From Roseivirga seohaensis (GTDB lineage Bacteria > Bacteroidota > Bacteroidia > Cytophagales > Cyclobacteriaceae), in NCBI RefSeq assembly GCF_001592945.1, contig NZ_LRPB01000005.1, forward strand, positions 124,001-188,000: a stretch of 64,000 nucleotides of DNA, read 5' to 3'. Positions 16,572 to 24,597 of the stretch are shown here, one piece after another. Under the pieces are notes generated by a model. That model saw nothing but the letters and a program-made list of their open reading frames with translations. It had not been told where the DNA came from and did not search any database. Every line of letters starts with the position of its first letter. Position 1 is the first letter of the stretch. The translations under genes and the position numbers were made by a program.

Positions 16572-17011
16572 TGAATAAGGAATTGTCTATACCATTTGCT
16601 TTAAGAGCTATTGAAACTCATCAGTTTGCTATTCTAGAAGAAAACTACTCGGAAGAGGCGCAAGGTGAACTGTTGGTTAGTGTTAATGTCGGAGCATCAG
16701 ATGAGATTTGCGGTGTATCAATTTTCTTTGAAGTAAGATTTAACTTTAATGACAATCCTCTTATCATTCTTGAAATTGAATGTCAGTTTGAAGTTGAGGA
16801 GTCTGCTTATAAAGCATTCGTGAGTGAAGGGAATGAGCAGATAATTATCCCTAAAGAGTTTTGTCAACACCTCGGTGTAATAACGGTCGGTACAGCTCGA
16901 GGAGTTCTTTACGAAAAACTTAAGGATACAGAATTTGATTTTATTTTATTGCCGACAGTTGATTTAACAGTTCAACTTTCAGAAGATGTAGTATTAACAA
17001 AGGACAAATGA
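16571..17011 (+). CDS. SecB-like chaperone of a TAC system
   Basis: This 146-aa protein has the SecB fold pattern: an N-terminal strand-rich part (ELLVSVNVGASDEICGVSIF) and the conserved C-terminal block LGVITVGTARGVLYEKL followed by FILLPTVDL. Free SecB acts in protein export. The TAC version, best known as Rv1957 of Mycobacterium tuberculosis, instead protects its antitoxin from aggregation and degradation. Its position directly after the XRE antitoxin with a 1-bp overlap makes the TAC role the better reading. The stop overlaps the start of a small remnant gene (ATGA). Confidence 0.75.
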   Translation: MNKELSIPFALRAIETHQFAILEENYSEEAQGELLVSVNVGASDEICGVSIFFEVRFNFNDNPLIILEIECQFEVEESAYKAFVSEGNEQIIIPKEFCQHLGVITVGTARGVLYEKLKDTEFDFILLPTVDLTVQLSEDVVLTKDK

Positions 17012-17187
17012 AAAGCCCAATCACTGGCCTACCGATGCGCTTAAGCTCAGAAGTCAGGAATCTCCCCTTCCAAAACACTATCGTTCAGATTGATTATCAA
17101 TTCTATCTGTGCAACACCACAGGCGAGAGGTTTGTCACCACAACCCTAGATGAGTTGAACTTACAGCGTTTAAAGCAAGCTAGGTAG
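17008..17187 (+). pseudogene. truncated MqsA-like antitoxin N-terminal domain
   Basis: This 59-codon frame starts in an ATGA overlap with the SecB-like gene and is too short for usual ORF cut-offs. It begins MKSPITGLPMRL and contains YLCNTTGERFVTTTLDELN. This matches the opening of a Bacteroidota MqsA/YgiT-type antitoxin, where the CPxxG zinc motif has become SPITG. Full-length relatives continue into a NQYR linker and a helix-turn-helix, which are missing here. The frame stops at LKQAR and repeat copy B begins 50 bp later. It may be a remnant truncated by rearrangement at the island edge, or a functional stand-alone domain. Confidence 0.5.
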
Positions 17188-17236
17188 TTTTTTATACCTA
17201 GGAGAATCGAAATCAGGATAATAAGCACCCTCAATT

Positions 17237-17350
17237 TGTTGATGAAAAACACACAGCAAAAGCGGGCTTTGGTGCCAAATCAGTGAAATCCCGTAATCCA
17301 TCAAATCTGTGATGCAGACAAAAAAGTGGAAGCACAGATGATAAGGATTT
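17237..17350. repeat. intergenic repeat copy B, right flank of the island
   Basis: This is the direct-orientation partner of copy A (6789-6904), with only scattered substitutions and two single-base gaps over about 115 bp. It lies between the last TAC gene and the tRNA-Arg copies. Shortly after it, at about 17368-17400, AACTTCTGGGGAGCTAAGGG is a decayed fragment of the tRNA-Arg 5' end. Confidence 0.8.
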
Positions 17351-17433
17351 ATATCGTCTTAGAACTTCTGGGGAGCTAAGGGTGTATTTTGTTGAGTCTA
17401 TACTTGTGTTGTACTTAATCTCTTAAAAAACAA

Positions 17434-17462
17434 AAACCCCACTGAAATTATCAGAGGGGTTT
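17434..17462 (-). terminator. terminator after the degenerate tRNA-Arg copy
   Basis: AAACCCC (17434-17440) pairs with GGGGTTT (17456-17462). On the minus strand it follows the tRNA pseudogene and is followed by T-rich sequence. It matches the terminator of the intact tRNA-Arg, so the duplicated unit was tRNA plus terminator. Confidence 0.7.
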
Positions 17463-17467
17463 AAAAG

Positions 17468-17563
17468 TGATCCTTCAGGATCGCCCCGAAGCTTCGGGGC
17501 TGAAACCTACTGCTTAGAAGGCAGTTGCTCTATCCTCCCGAAACTTCGGGAGAGCTAAGGGAC
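17468..17563 (-). pseudogene. degenerate tRNA-Arg copy with palindromes in the D and T loops
   Basis: The acceptor, anticodon arm and arm stems are nearly identical to the intact tRNA-Arg at 17643-17716. The T loop is replaced by GCCCCGAAGCTTCGGGGC (17483-17500), a perfect 18-bp palindrome, and the D loop by CTCCCGAA-AC-TTCGGGAG (17535-17552). Both inserts extend the neighbouring stems. The canonical loops needed for tertiary folding are lost, so it should not work as a tRNA, although it keeps a terminator. A shorter fragment with the same D-loop change lies at 17717-17757. Confidence 0.75.
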
Positions 17564-17608
17564 TTTTTTTTGTTCAGAATTAGACCATTTTCAGTATCCT
17601 GAAAAGAA

Positions 17609-17637
17609 AAACCCCAACTCAAAATGAATTGGGGTTT
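17609..17637 (-). terminator. terminator of tRNA-Arg
   Basis: AAACCCCAA (17609-17617) pairs with TTGGGGTTT (17629-17637). On the minus strand it lies just after the tRNA 3' end and runs into TTTTCTTTTC. Confidence 0.8.
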
Positions 17638-17642
17638 AAAAG

Positions 17643-17716
17643 TGATCCCTTCAGGAATCGAACCTGAAACCTACTGCTTAGAAGGCAGTTGCTCTATCCA
17701 ATTGAGCTAAGGGACC
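17643..17716 (-). tRNA. tRNA-Arg (anticodon TCT)
   Basis: The minus strand folds as a complete 74-nt tRNA. The acceptor GGTCCCT pairs with AGGGATC with discriminator A. The D arm AGCTC/GAGC has a normal GG loop, the anticodon stem ACTGC/GCAGT encloses CTTCTAA with anticodon TCT, and the T arm CAGG-TTCGATT-CCTG is canonical. CCA is not encoded. Its 3' end faces the defence island, the usual geometry for tRNA genes used as integration sites. Confidence 0.97.
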
Positions 17717-17757
17717 GTTAAGTTGCTCTATCCTTCCGAAGTTTCGGAAGAGCTAGG
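17717..17757 (-). repeat. partial tRNA-Arg fragment with palindromic D loop
   Basis: GTTGCTCTATC and GAGCTA match the D-arm region of tRNA-Arg, but the loop between them is CTTCCGAA-GT-TTCGGAAG (17733-17750), a perfect palindrome. The fragment starts directly at the 5' end of the intact tRNA-Arg. It is too short to be a gene. Confidence 0.7.
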
Positions 17758-17863
17758 TACCAATCCGCTTTTCAAAAGCGAGTGCAAATATATGAAAATC
17801 GATTTTCTTTTGGCAAGTTGAACCTTGAATTTATTTACGCACAATGCTGTTTAATTTTTTACG

Positions 17864-18760
17864 ATGAAATATAGAGCACTAAAAAATACAGAATTACATA
17901 TCAGTGAAATCGCATTCGGCTGTATGTCAATGGATTTGAGTCGAAAGGATAATGATGAGTTGATCCACGCTGCCATTGATGGCGGAATAAATTATTTTGA
18001 CACTGCCGACCTTTATGACCAAGGGAAGAACGAAGAAGCCCTTGGGCGAGCATTAAAAGGAAAAAGATCGGAGGTGATTGTGGCAACAAAAGTAGGTAAT
18101 CAACTAAGAGCGGATGGCAGCGGTTGGGATTGGAATCCTTCAAAAGACTATATTCTGAAAGCCGTTGATCAGAGCTTGAAAAGACTTCAAACGGATTACA
18201 TCGATTTGTATCAGTTGCATGGCGGAACTATAGAAGACTCGATCAGCGAAGTGATAGAAGCTTTTGAACAATTGAAGGCCGAAGGTAAAATCAGAAATTA
18301 CGGCATCTCTTCCATTCGCCCCAATGTAATTCGGGAATATGTGTCCAATTCAACTATTGTCAGCGTAATGATGCAATACAGTTTACTCGACAGAAGGCCC
18401 GAAGAGGAAATGCTGAACCTTTTGGAAAGTAATAAGGTGGGCGTTATGGCACGTGGTGGTCTAGCAAAAGGGTTATTGGCAGGTAAAGGACCGGAAGCTT
18501 TCCTTAATTATAAGTTGCGAGAAATCGAATTGCTGGTCAACGAAATGAAGAAGTTTACGGATGACAAAACGAAACTGTCGCATGTGGCTTTGCAATGGGT
18601 ATTGAGTCACTCTGCTGTAACCAGTGCCGTGGTGGGAATTCGAACTAAAGAACAGCTCAAAGAAGCTTTGACTTATGTTGAATCGACTGCTATTGAAAAA
18701 GCTAAGTTCGATGAATTAGGAAAGGTATTGCCGCCAGCTCTGTACCAAGCGCATCGATAA
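17864..18760 (+). CDS. aldo/keto reductase
   Basis: This NADPH-dependent oxidoreductase of the AKR superfamily has a (beta/alpha)8 barrel of 298 aa. The catalytic tetrad is visible as Asp in FDTADLYDQG (about 46), Tyr in the same motif (LYDQ), Lys in VIVATKVG (about 75) and His in LYQLHGG (about 119). The C-terminal SAVVGIRTKEQLKEAL block binds cofactor phosphate. It is cytoplasmic and stands alone. The substrate cannot be told from sequence, and relatives reduce sugars, aldehydes or ketones. Confidence 0.93.
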   Translation: MKYRALKNTELHISEIAFGCMSMDLSRKDNDELIHAAIDGGINYFDTADLYDQGKNEEALGRALKGKRSEVIVATKVGNQLRADGSGWDWNPSKDYILKAVDQSLKRLQTDYIDLYQLHGGTIEDSISEVIEAFEQLKAEGKIRNYGISSIRPNVIREYVSNSTIVSVMMQYSLLDRRPEEEMLNLLESNKVGVMARGGLAKGLLAGKGPEAFLNYKLREIELLVNEMKKFTDDKTKLSHVALQWVLSHSAVTSAVVGIRTKEQLKEALTYVESTAIEKAKFDELGKVLPPALYQAHR

Positions 18761-18837
18761 GTGTAAAATGTCCCAAATTCAGCAGGTCATTCGTTTAGTA
18801 AATGTTAGTTTTAGTTGAAATATCAAACCATTGATTC

Positions 18838-19533
18838 ATGAACATCAGTCCCCCCAATTTCTCTTTTTTGAAAAAATTATCAGAAAACAATAACCGCGAA
18901 TGGTTTACGGCCAATAAAAAGGAATACGAACAAGCGCATGAAAATGCGATTTCTGTAGCCGATGCTTTGTTGTCTGGGCTTTCGGAACATGATCAAATCA
19001 CTACACACACAGGTAAAAAGAGCTTGATGCGTATTTATAGAGATGTACGTTTTTCGAAAGATAAAAGTCCTTATAATCCACGTTGGGCTGGAAGTTTCAA
19101 TCGATCCAAACCAGCCTTGAGAGGTGGTTATTACTTCCATTTACAGCCAGGCGGAAACACTGTAGTGGGCGGAGGTTTCTATAAGCCCAATGCCGATGAT
19201 ATCAAACTTATTCGTGATCACATTGCTATGGATGATGAACCTTTAAGGAAAGTAATATCCGATCCTAAGTTCATGAAAACCTTTGGAGGCTTGCAAGGTG
19301 AACAGTTGAAAACCGCACCAAAAGGCTTTGAGAAAGATCATCCTTCCATAGATTTATTAAGATATAAATCCATGTACGTGTTCAAAAGCTTCTCCGATAA
19401 GGAAGTAACTTCCCCCGACTTTGTGGAAAATGCCCTGTCTGTATTTTTGGCCTTGCGTCCTTTTTTCGATGTAATGACAGAGTACCTCACGACTGATTTA
19501 AACGGAATTTCTCTTATCGAAAATCAAGCATAA
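18838..19533 (+). CDS. DUF2461 family protein (copy 1)
   Basis: This 231-aa cytoplasmic protein belongs to the DUF2461/TIGR02453 family of unknown function. The family pattern is visible: NREWFTANKKEYEQA near residue 18, SLMRIYRDVRFSKDKSPY near 60, GGYYFHLQPGG near 99 and LKTAPKGFEKDHPSIDLL near 155. It is followed 31 bp later by a second, more diverged DUF2461 gene, so the pair is probably an operon of paralogues. Confidence 0.9.
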   Translation: MNISPPNFSFLKKLSENNNREWFTANKKEYEQAHENAISVADALLSGLSEHDQITTHTGKKSLMRIYRDVRFSKDKSPYNPRWAGSFNRSKPALRGGYYFHLQPGGNTVVGGGFYKPNADDIKLIRDHIAMDDEPLRKVISDPKFMKTFGGLQGEQLKTAPKGFEKDHPSIDLLRYKSMYVFKSFSDKEVTSPDFVENALSVFLALRPFFDVMTEYLTTDLNGISLIENQA

Positions 19534-19564
19534 ACTTTAAGCGGAAAAACGGGTAGTAAGTAGC

Positions 19565-20218
19565 ATGGCAAGAAAAGTGATTTTTGAATTTTTAGAACAG
19601 CTCAGTGCAAACAATTCTAAAGAGTGGATGGACGCTAACAGGGCTTGGTATGAAGAAGCCAAAAGCGAAGTAGTCAATCTGTTCGAGCCTATTTTAGCTT
19701 CGCTGAAGGAAATCGACCCAAGAATTGTGCAGCCTTCAGCCAGAAAAGCCATTAGTAGAATCAATAACAACTTGATGTTTCACCCTGAAAGGCCTACTTA
19801 TAAAAACCATTTTGGAGTAGTGTTTGGGCATGGGAAGGGCTTGGCCGATTTCTATGTACACTTGGGCACTGATGAAACCTTAATGGCGGGCGGAATTTGG
19901 CATCCAGACAGTGAAAGGCTCAAGAAAATAAGAACTGAAATTGATTACGAAGGACACAAGCTGATGAAAACCTTAAATGCCGAACCCTTTAAAAGTTGGT
20001 TTCATTTCTATACAGAAGGAGCACTAAAAACTGCACCAAAGGGCTATTCGCAAGACCATGAGTTTATTGAGTTGCTAAGGCTGAAAAGTATTGCAGCCAT
20101 GCGGCCAATTTCAAGGAAAGACATTCTTTCTGATGGTTTTCATGACATGGTAATTGAATCTTATGCGGCCATTTTACCCATGATCGACTTTTTGAACGTT
20201 GCTTTATTGGATGATTAG
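19565..20218 (+). CDS. DUF2461 family protein (copy 2)
   Basis: This 217-aa protein is a diverged paralogue of the gene just upstream. It shares NSKEWMDANRAWYEEA near the N-terminus, a central RINNNLMFHPERPTYKNHFG in place of the RDVRFSKDKSPY block, DFYVHLGTDETLMAGG and LKTAPKGYSQDHEFIELL. The changed central motif suggests different specificity from copy 1. Its function is unknown. Tandem arrangement and spacing suggest duplication and co-expression. Confidence 0.88.
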   Translation: MARKVIFEFLEQLSANNSKEWMDANRAWYEEAKSEVVNLFEPILASLKEIDPRIVQPSARKAISRINNNLMFHPERPTYKNHFGVVFGHGKGLADFYVHLGTDETLMAGGIWHPDSERLKKIRTEIDYEGHKLMKTLNAEPFKSWFHFYTEGALKTAPKGYSQDHEFIELLRLKSIAAMRPISRKDILSDGFHDMVIESYAAILPMIDFLNVALLDD

Positions 20219-20296
20219 TTTTCGACTTTAGGGGCTTTGACATTAGCTGCGATTTGATTTTTTTCATAGCTTCACCCTCTTCAAAACAACCCTGAT

Positions 20297-23200
20297 ATGA
20301 AAAAACAACTCATCACATTTTTAATGTTGGTTTCGGTAGGGCTTTTCGCCCAAAATGCACCAAACTGGCTTCGTTATCCGGTCATCTCTCCAGATGGCAC
20401 AACAATAGTTTTTACCTACAAAGGTGATCTTTATAAAGTAAGTACCAATGGAGGCGATGCCACTCAACTTACTTTTCACGAATCGCATGATTTTATGCCT
20501 GTTTTCAGCAAAGATGGAAAAACCATCGCTTTTGCTTCGGACCGTTATGGCAACTTTGATGTATTCACTATGGACATCCGTGGAGGAGAAGCAAATCGCA
20601 TTACCTTCCATTCAAATGATGAGCAGCCTTTCTCTTTTTCTGCCGATAATAAATCGGTTTTGTTCGGAGCGTTAAGACAAGATTTGGCCGAACACAGACA
20701 GTATCCTCATGGCTCTCAGTCTGAATTATACTCGGTTCCAGTAGCTGGAGGGCGTGTAGACCAAGTTTTTACTTTTCCAGCAGAGTATGTGCAGGTAAAT
20801 AAAAGCGGAAGCCAGATGGTTTACCACGATAAAAAAGGAGGCGAAAATGAATTTCGTAAGCATCAAAAATCTGCTATTGCCCGTGATATTTGGGTATATG
20901 ATAAAAAGACGGATTCACACAAAATGATTACTTCTTATGAAGGAGAAGACCGCCAGCCGATTTATAGCCAAGACGAGAAAAGCCTTTACTTTTTAAGCGA
21001 AGAAAGTGGCAATTTCAATGTGCACAAGCTTTCGCTAGACAACCCTTCTGCAAGAACTCAACTAACGAATTTCAAAACTCACCCGGTTCGTTTCCTAAGC
21101 ATGGGCGGAGACATTTTAAGCTTTGGCTACGATGGCGAATTATACACCATGAAAGAAGGGCAACAACCAAAAAAGCTTTCTGTGAATATTGTTACTCAAA
21201 ACAAAGCCAATATCGATAAGTTCATTTCTATTAATGGTGGTGTGGGCGAAATGGCCATTTCACCTAATGGAAAAGAAATTGCATTTACTGCCCGTGGCGA
21301 AGTGTTTATAACTTCAGTAGACGGTTCTCTCACCAAAAGAATTACCAATACACCAGAGCAAGAAAGCTTCGTGACTTTTTCACCTGATGGAAAATCAGTG
21401 GTTTATGCCAGCGAAAGAGATGGACGATGGAGCATCTTCAAAACCACAAGAATTCGTGAAACCGAAGAGCCATTTTTCTTCGCTTCCACCTTATTAAAGG
21501 AAGAGCCTTTGGTGCAAAATAAGCTCGATAATTACCTTCCTAATTTTTCACCCGATGGAAAAAAACTAGCTTTTATTGAAGGAAGAAGAACTTTAAAGGT
21601 GTTGGATTTGGCTTCGAACAATACAACTACTCTGATGACCCCAGAAGATTTGTATCACATGGGTGATGGAGACCAGTCTTTCAGTTGGAGTCCCGACAGC
21701 AAATGGATTTTGTTCGATTGGGGAAAAACATTGAGCAATAGCGAAATTCTTCTATTAGCAGCTGATGGCTCTAAACGATTAAACCTTACTGAAAGTGGTT
21801 ATGGAGACAGTAATCCTAAATGGGTGAATGATGGTAAGCAAATGATTTGGTTCAGTAACCGTGATGGCTTGAAGAGCTATGCCACCAGTGGTTCATCTCA
21901 ACGCGATGTGTACAGTATGTTCTTCGATCAAGACGCTTGGGATAAGTATAACCTAAGCAAAGAAGATTACGACTTGATGAAGGAAATCGAAAAAGCAACG
22001 AAAAAAGATGAGGCTGAAGACAAGGAAAAAGACAAAGATAAGAAAGATGAGAAAGAGAAAGAAAAGGTGAAAGACCTCACTTTCGACTGGGATGACATGA
22101 AAGACCGTAAGGTGAGAATGACCATTCACTCTTCAAGTTTGGGAGATGCCGTACTTTCTAAAGATGGTGATAAACTGTATTACTTGGCGCGTTTTGAAAA
22201 AGGAATGAACCTTTGGAGTACGGATTTAAGAACCCGCGAAACTAAAATGGCAATGAAACTCGATGCAGGTTTTGGCAGCCTTACTTGGGATAAAGACAGA
22301 AAGAATCTTTACCTATTAAGTGGCGGTAGAATTTCTAAAATTGACCCAGAAAGTGGAAAGCGCGAAGGAGTGGATATAAAAGGAGAAATGAATTACGATG
22401 CCGTTGCAGAGCGTCAGTATATGTTTGACCATGTATACATTAGAACTAAGAATGTTTTTTACGAACCAACTTTCCACGGTATTGATTGGGAGCTGATGAG
22501 AAAAGAATATTCCAAATATTTGCCTTCAATAGGTAACTCATATGAATTCTCTGAATTGCTTTCAGAAATGCTCGGAGAACTAAATGTGTCACACTCTGGC
22601 GCCAGATACAGCACAAGTATTCCAAATGCCGATGCCACTGCTTCGCTGGGAATTTTTATGGACTATAAACACAAAGACGATGGTATTTTAATTACTGAAG
22701 TAATTAAAGGAGGACCGCTTGACAAAGCGAACCTCAATGTAACTAAAGGCATGATCATCGAAAAAATTGATGGAGAAACCATTGCTCAGAATGTGGATGT
22801 AGCCAAATACTTAAACCGTAAAGCGGATCAATTCACTTTGTTAGAAATCTATGATCCTGCAACTAAAAAGAGACAGCAAATTACCATGAAGCCTATTTCT
22901 TTAGGGGCTGAAAGAGGTTTGTTGTATGACCGTTGGGTGAAAATCAATGAGAAAGAAGTAGAAGAGAAGAGTAAAGGTCAGTTGGGCTATGTACATATTC
23001 CGGGTATGAGCGATGGCCCTTATCGTGATATTTACGAAGATATGATGGGTAAATTTTCTAATCGTAAAGCTGTTGTAGTCGATACACGATTTAATGGAGG
23101 AGGAGATTTGGTAGCTGATTTGGCCATGTTCTTCACAGGTGAACCATTTATTACTTATGCTACAGAAGCTAAAGTGGTAGGCGGAGAACCAACTTCTCGT

Positions 23201-23527
23201 TGGACAAAACCAACTTTAGCCATGTTCAACGAAAGTATGTATTCTGATGGTCACTGCTTTGCCAGTGGTTATACCGATCTTAAAATCGGTAAAACGGTGG
23301 GAATGCCAGTACCTGGTACCTGTAGTTTTGCTGGTTGGGAAGGTTTGCCCGATGGTGGAAGATGGGGAGTTGTACCTGTGAGTGCCAAAAATAAGGCAGG
23401 CGAATGGATGGAAAACAACCAAACCGAACCTCAGTTTAAGGTGAAGTTAATGCCAGGTGTTGTAGATAAAGGAAGAGATCAGCAGCTGGAAAAAGCCATT
23501 GAGGAATTGATGAAGGAGATCAGGTAA
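20297..23527 (+). CDS. tricorn-like S41 family peptidase
   Basis: This 1076-aa exported protease begins with a signal peptide (MKKQLITFLMLVSVGLFAQ). It then has two WD40/PD40-type beta-propeller regions with repeated SPDGK-like turns (about 25-560), and a highly charged Lys/Glu/Asp linker near 565-600. A tricorn core domain, a PDZ domain near 780-860 (LGIFMDYKH... to IEKIDGE) and the C-terminal S41 peptidase domain follow, with VVVDTRFNGGGD near 930 and a serine in SMYSDGHCFASGY near 985. The architecture matches secreted Bacteroidota tricorn homologues, which probably degrade peptides in the periplasm. A strong terminator follows. Confidence 0.92.
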   Translation: MKKQLITFLMLVSVGLFAQNAPNWLRYPVISPDGTTIVFTYKGDLYKVSTNGGDATQLTFHESHDFMPVFSKDGKTIAFASDRYGNFDVFTMDIRGGEANRITFHSNDEQPFSFSADNKSVLFGALRQDLAEHRQYPHGSQSELYSVPVAGGRVDQVFTFPAEYVQVNKSGSQMVYHDKKGGENEFRKHQKSAIARDIWVYDKKTDSHKMITSYEGEDRQPIYSQDEKSLYFLSEESGNFNVHKLSLDNPSARTQLTNFKTHPVRFLSMGGDILSFGYDGELYTMKEGQQPKKLSVNIVTQNKANIDKFISINGGVGEMAISPNGKEIAFTARGEVFITSVDGSLTKRITNTPEQESFVTFSPDGKSVVYASERDGRWSIFKTTRIRETEEPFFFASTLLKEEPLVQNKLDNYLPNFSPDGKKLAFIEGRRTLKVLDLASNNTTTLMTPEDLYHMGDGDQSFSWSPDSKWILFDWGKTLSNSEILLLAADGSKRLNLTESGYGDSNPKWVNDGKQMIWFSNRDGLKSYATSGSSQRDVYSMFFDQDAWDKYNLSKEDYDLMKEIEKATKKDEAEDKEKDKDKKDEKEKEKVKDLTFDWDDMKDRKVRMTIHSSSLGDAVLSKDGDKLYYLARFEKGMNLWSTDLRTRETKMAMKLDAGFGSLTWDKDRKNLYLLSGGRISKIDPESGKREGVDIKGEMNYDAVAERQYMFDHVYIRTKNVFYEPTFHGIDWELMRKEYSKYLPSIGNSYEFSELLSEMLGELNVSHSGARYSTSIPNADATASLGIFMDYKHKDDGILITEVIKGGPLDKANLNVTKGMIIEKIDGETIAQNVDVAKYLNRKADQFTLLEIYDPATKKRQQITMKPISLGAERGLLYDRWVKINEKEVEEKSKGQLGYVHIPGMSDGPYRDIYEDMMGKFSNRKAVVVDTRFNGGGDLVADLAMFFTGEPFITYATEAKVVGGEPTSRWTKPTLAMFNESMYSDGHCFASGYTDLKIGKTVGMPVPGTCSFAGWEGLPDGGRWGVVPVSAKNKAGEWMENNQTEPQFKVKLMPGVVDKGRDQQLEKAIEELMKEIR

Positions 23528-23547
23528 ACTCATACTTGATCGTAAGC

Positions 23548-23588
23548 AAAAGCCTCTGTGAGTTAAATTACTCATAGAGGCTTTTTTT
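23548..23588 (+). terminator. terminator after the tricorn-like peptidase
   Basis: AAAAGCCTCTGTGAGT pairs with ACTCATAGAGGCTTTT around a short AT loop, with one mismatch, and runs into a T tract. The following stretch to 23723 is non-coding and includes ttggtgttctttgcacc, similar to the left-flank repeat region near 6615. Confidence 0.88.
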
Positions 23589-23723
23589 ATTTCCACTCTT
23601 TCTCTAAAACCCTTAATTGATTTAATCTATCTCTTACCTCAGCAGCACGACATTCTTTCCATTTTTTGGGCGCTTTTCTCTGTGATTTTGGTGTTCTTTG
23701 CACCTCAAATTTTTTAAAGAGGA

Positions 23724-24593
23724 ATGGTTGAGTTGAAAATTGGTGGGGTGCCAGAACATTTTAATATGCCTTGGCAACTATTGCTTGCCTCTGGAATACT
23801 TGAGAAATCTAGAATTACACCACATTGGGCCGATTATCACGGTGGTACTGGCCTTCTAGCGCAAGCTTTACACGATGGGGATTTAGACATTGGAATCTTG
23901 CTTACGGAAGGTGCTGTTCAAGGAATTGATAAAGGGAAAGCCTTCAAGATTTTTAGTTTCTATGTCGATTCTTCTTTAACCTGGGGGATTCATGTACCCG
24001 CTAATTCTGATTTTAAAACTGTTGCTGACATTGAAGGAAAACGCTATGCCATTAGCCGCTATGGTTCGGGCTCTCACTTGATGGCCATTATAGACGCAAA
24101 AGCAAGAGGCTGGTCTACGGAGGGTATGAAATTCGAAGTGATCGATAATTTGGCTGGTGCACGCGAGTCATTCAAATATGGCGATTCAGATGTTTTCTTC
24201 TGGGAGAAGTTCACGACCAAATCTTTAGTGGACAATGGAGAATTTAGAAGAGTAGGGGAGCGGAAAACGCCTTTCAGCTGCTTTGTAATCTGTGTGTCGG
24301 ACAAGGCCTTTCAAGAAAAGAAAGAAGCCGTGTTAACAACTATAAATGCCTTGTTTCAGCAAGTAAATCAATTTATTGCTAGTGCTGATAAAGTTAAATT
24401 GATCAGCGACTTCTATCATTTAAAACCAGAAGATGTAGAAGCATGGCTCAAAGATGTAAACTGGACACCTCGTCCGCACCTTAACCCAGTAATGCTGCAA
24501 ACCACCATCGACACTTTAAGAGTGCTTAATTTGGTGAACAGCGCTTTGTCTGTTGAGGATTTGATTGACAAAAGCTTTTTGACTGCCGAGTAG
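23724..24593 (+). CDS. solute-binding-fold protein (NMT1/SsuA-like), no signal peptide
   Basis: This 289-aa protein has the fold of periplasmic substrate-binding proteins of the NMT1/thiamine-pyrimidine and SsuA type: an opening strand LKIGGVPEHFNMPWQ, then GDLDIGILLTEGAVQGI near 50-70 and GKRYAISRYGSGSHLMAI near 97-115. It lacks a signal peptide and lipobox, so it is probably cytoplasmic and may act as an enzyme or sensor rather than a transporter component. No permease or ATPase gene is adjacent. AAAGAGGA precedes the ATG as a good ribosome-binding site. The ligand is unknown. Confidence 0.8.
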   Translation: MVELKIGGVPEHFNMPWQLLLASGILEKSRITPHWADYHGGTGLLAQALHDGDLDIGILLTEGAVQGIDKGKAFKIFSFYVDSSLTWGIHVPANSDFKTVADIEGKRYAISRYGSGSHLMAIIDAKARGWSTEGMKFEVIDNLAGARESFKYGDSDVFFWEKFTTKSLVDNGEFRRVGERKTPFSCFVICVSDKAFQEKKEAVLTTINALFQQVNQFIASADKVKLISDFYHLKPEDVEAWLKDVNWTPRPHLNPVMLQTTIDTLRVLNLVNSALSVEDLIDKSFLTAE

Positions 24594-24597
24594 AAGG

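Noticed and set aside
6515..17863. Prophage or integrative element
   Set aside because: No integrase, transposase, structural or replication gene is present. The flanking repeats and tRNA fragments suggest past integration, but the element itself cannot be shown.
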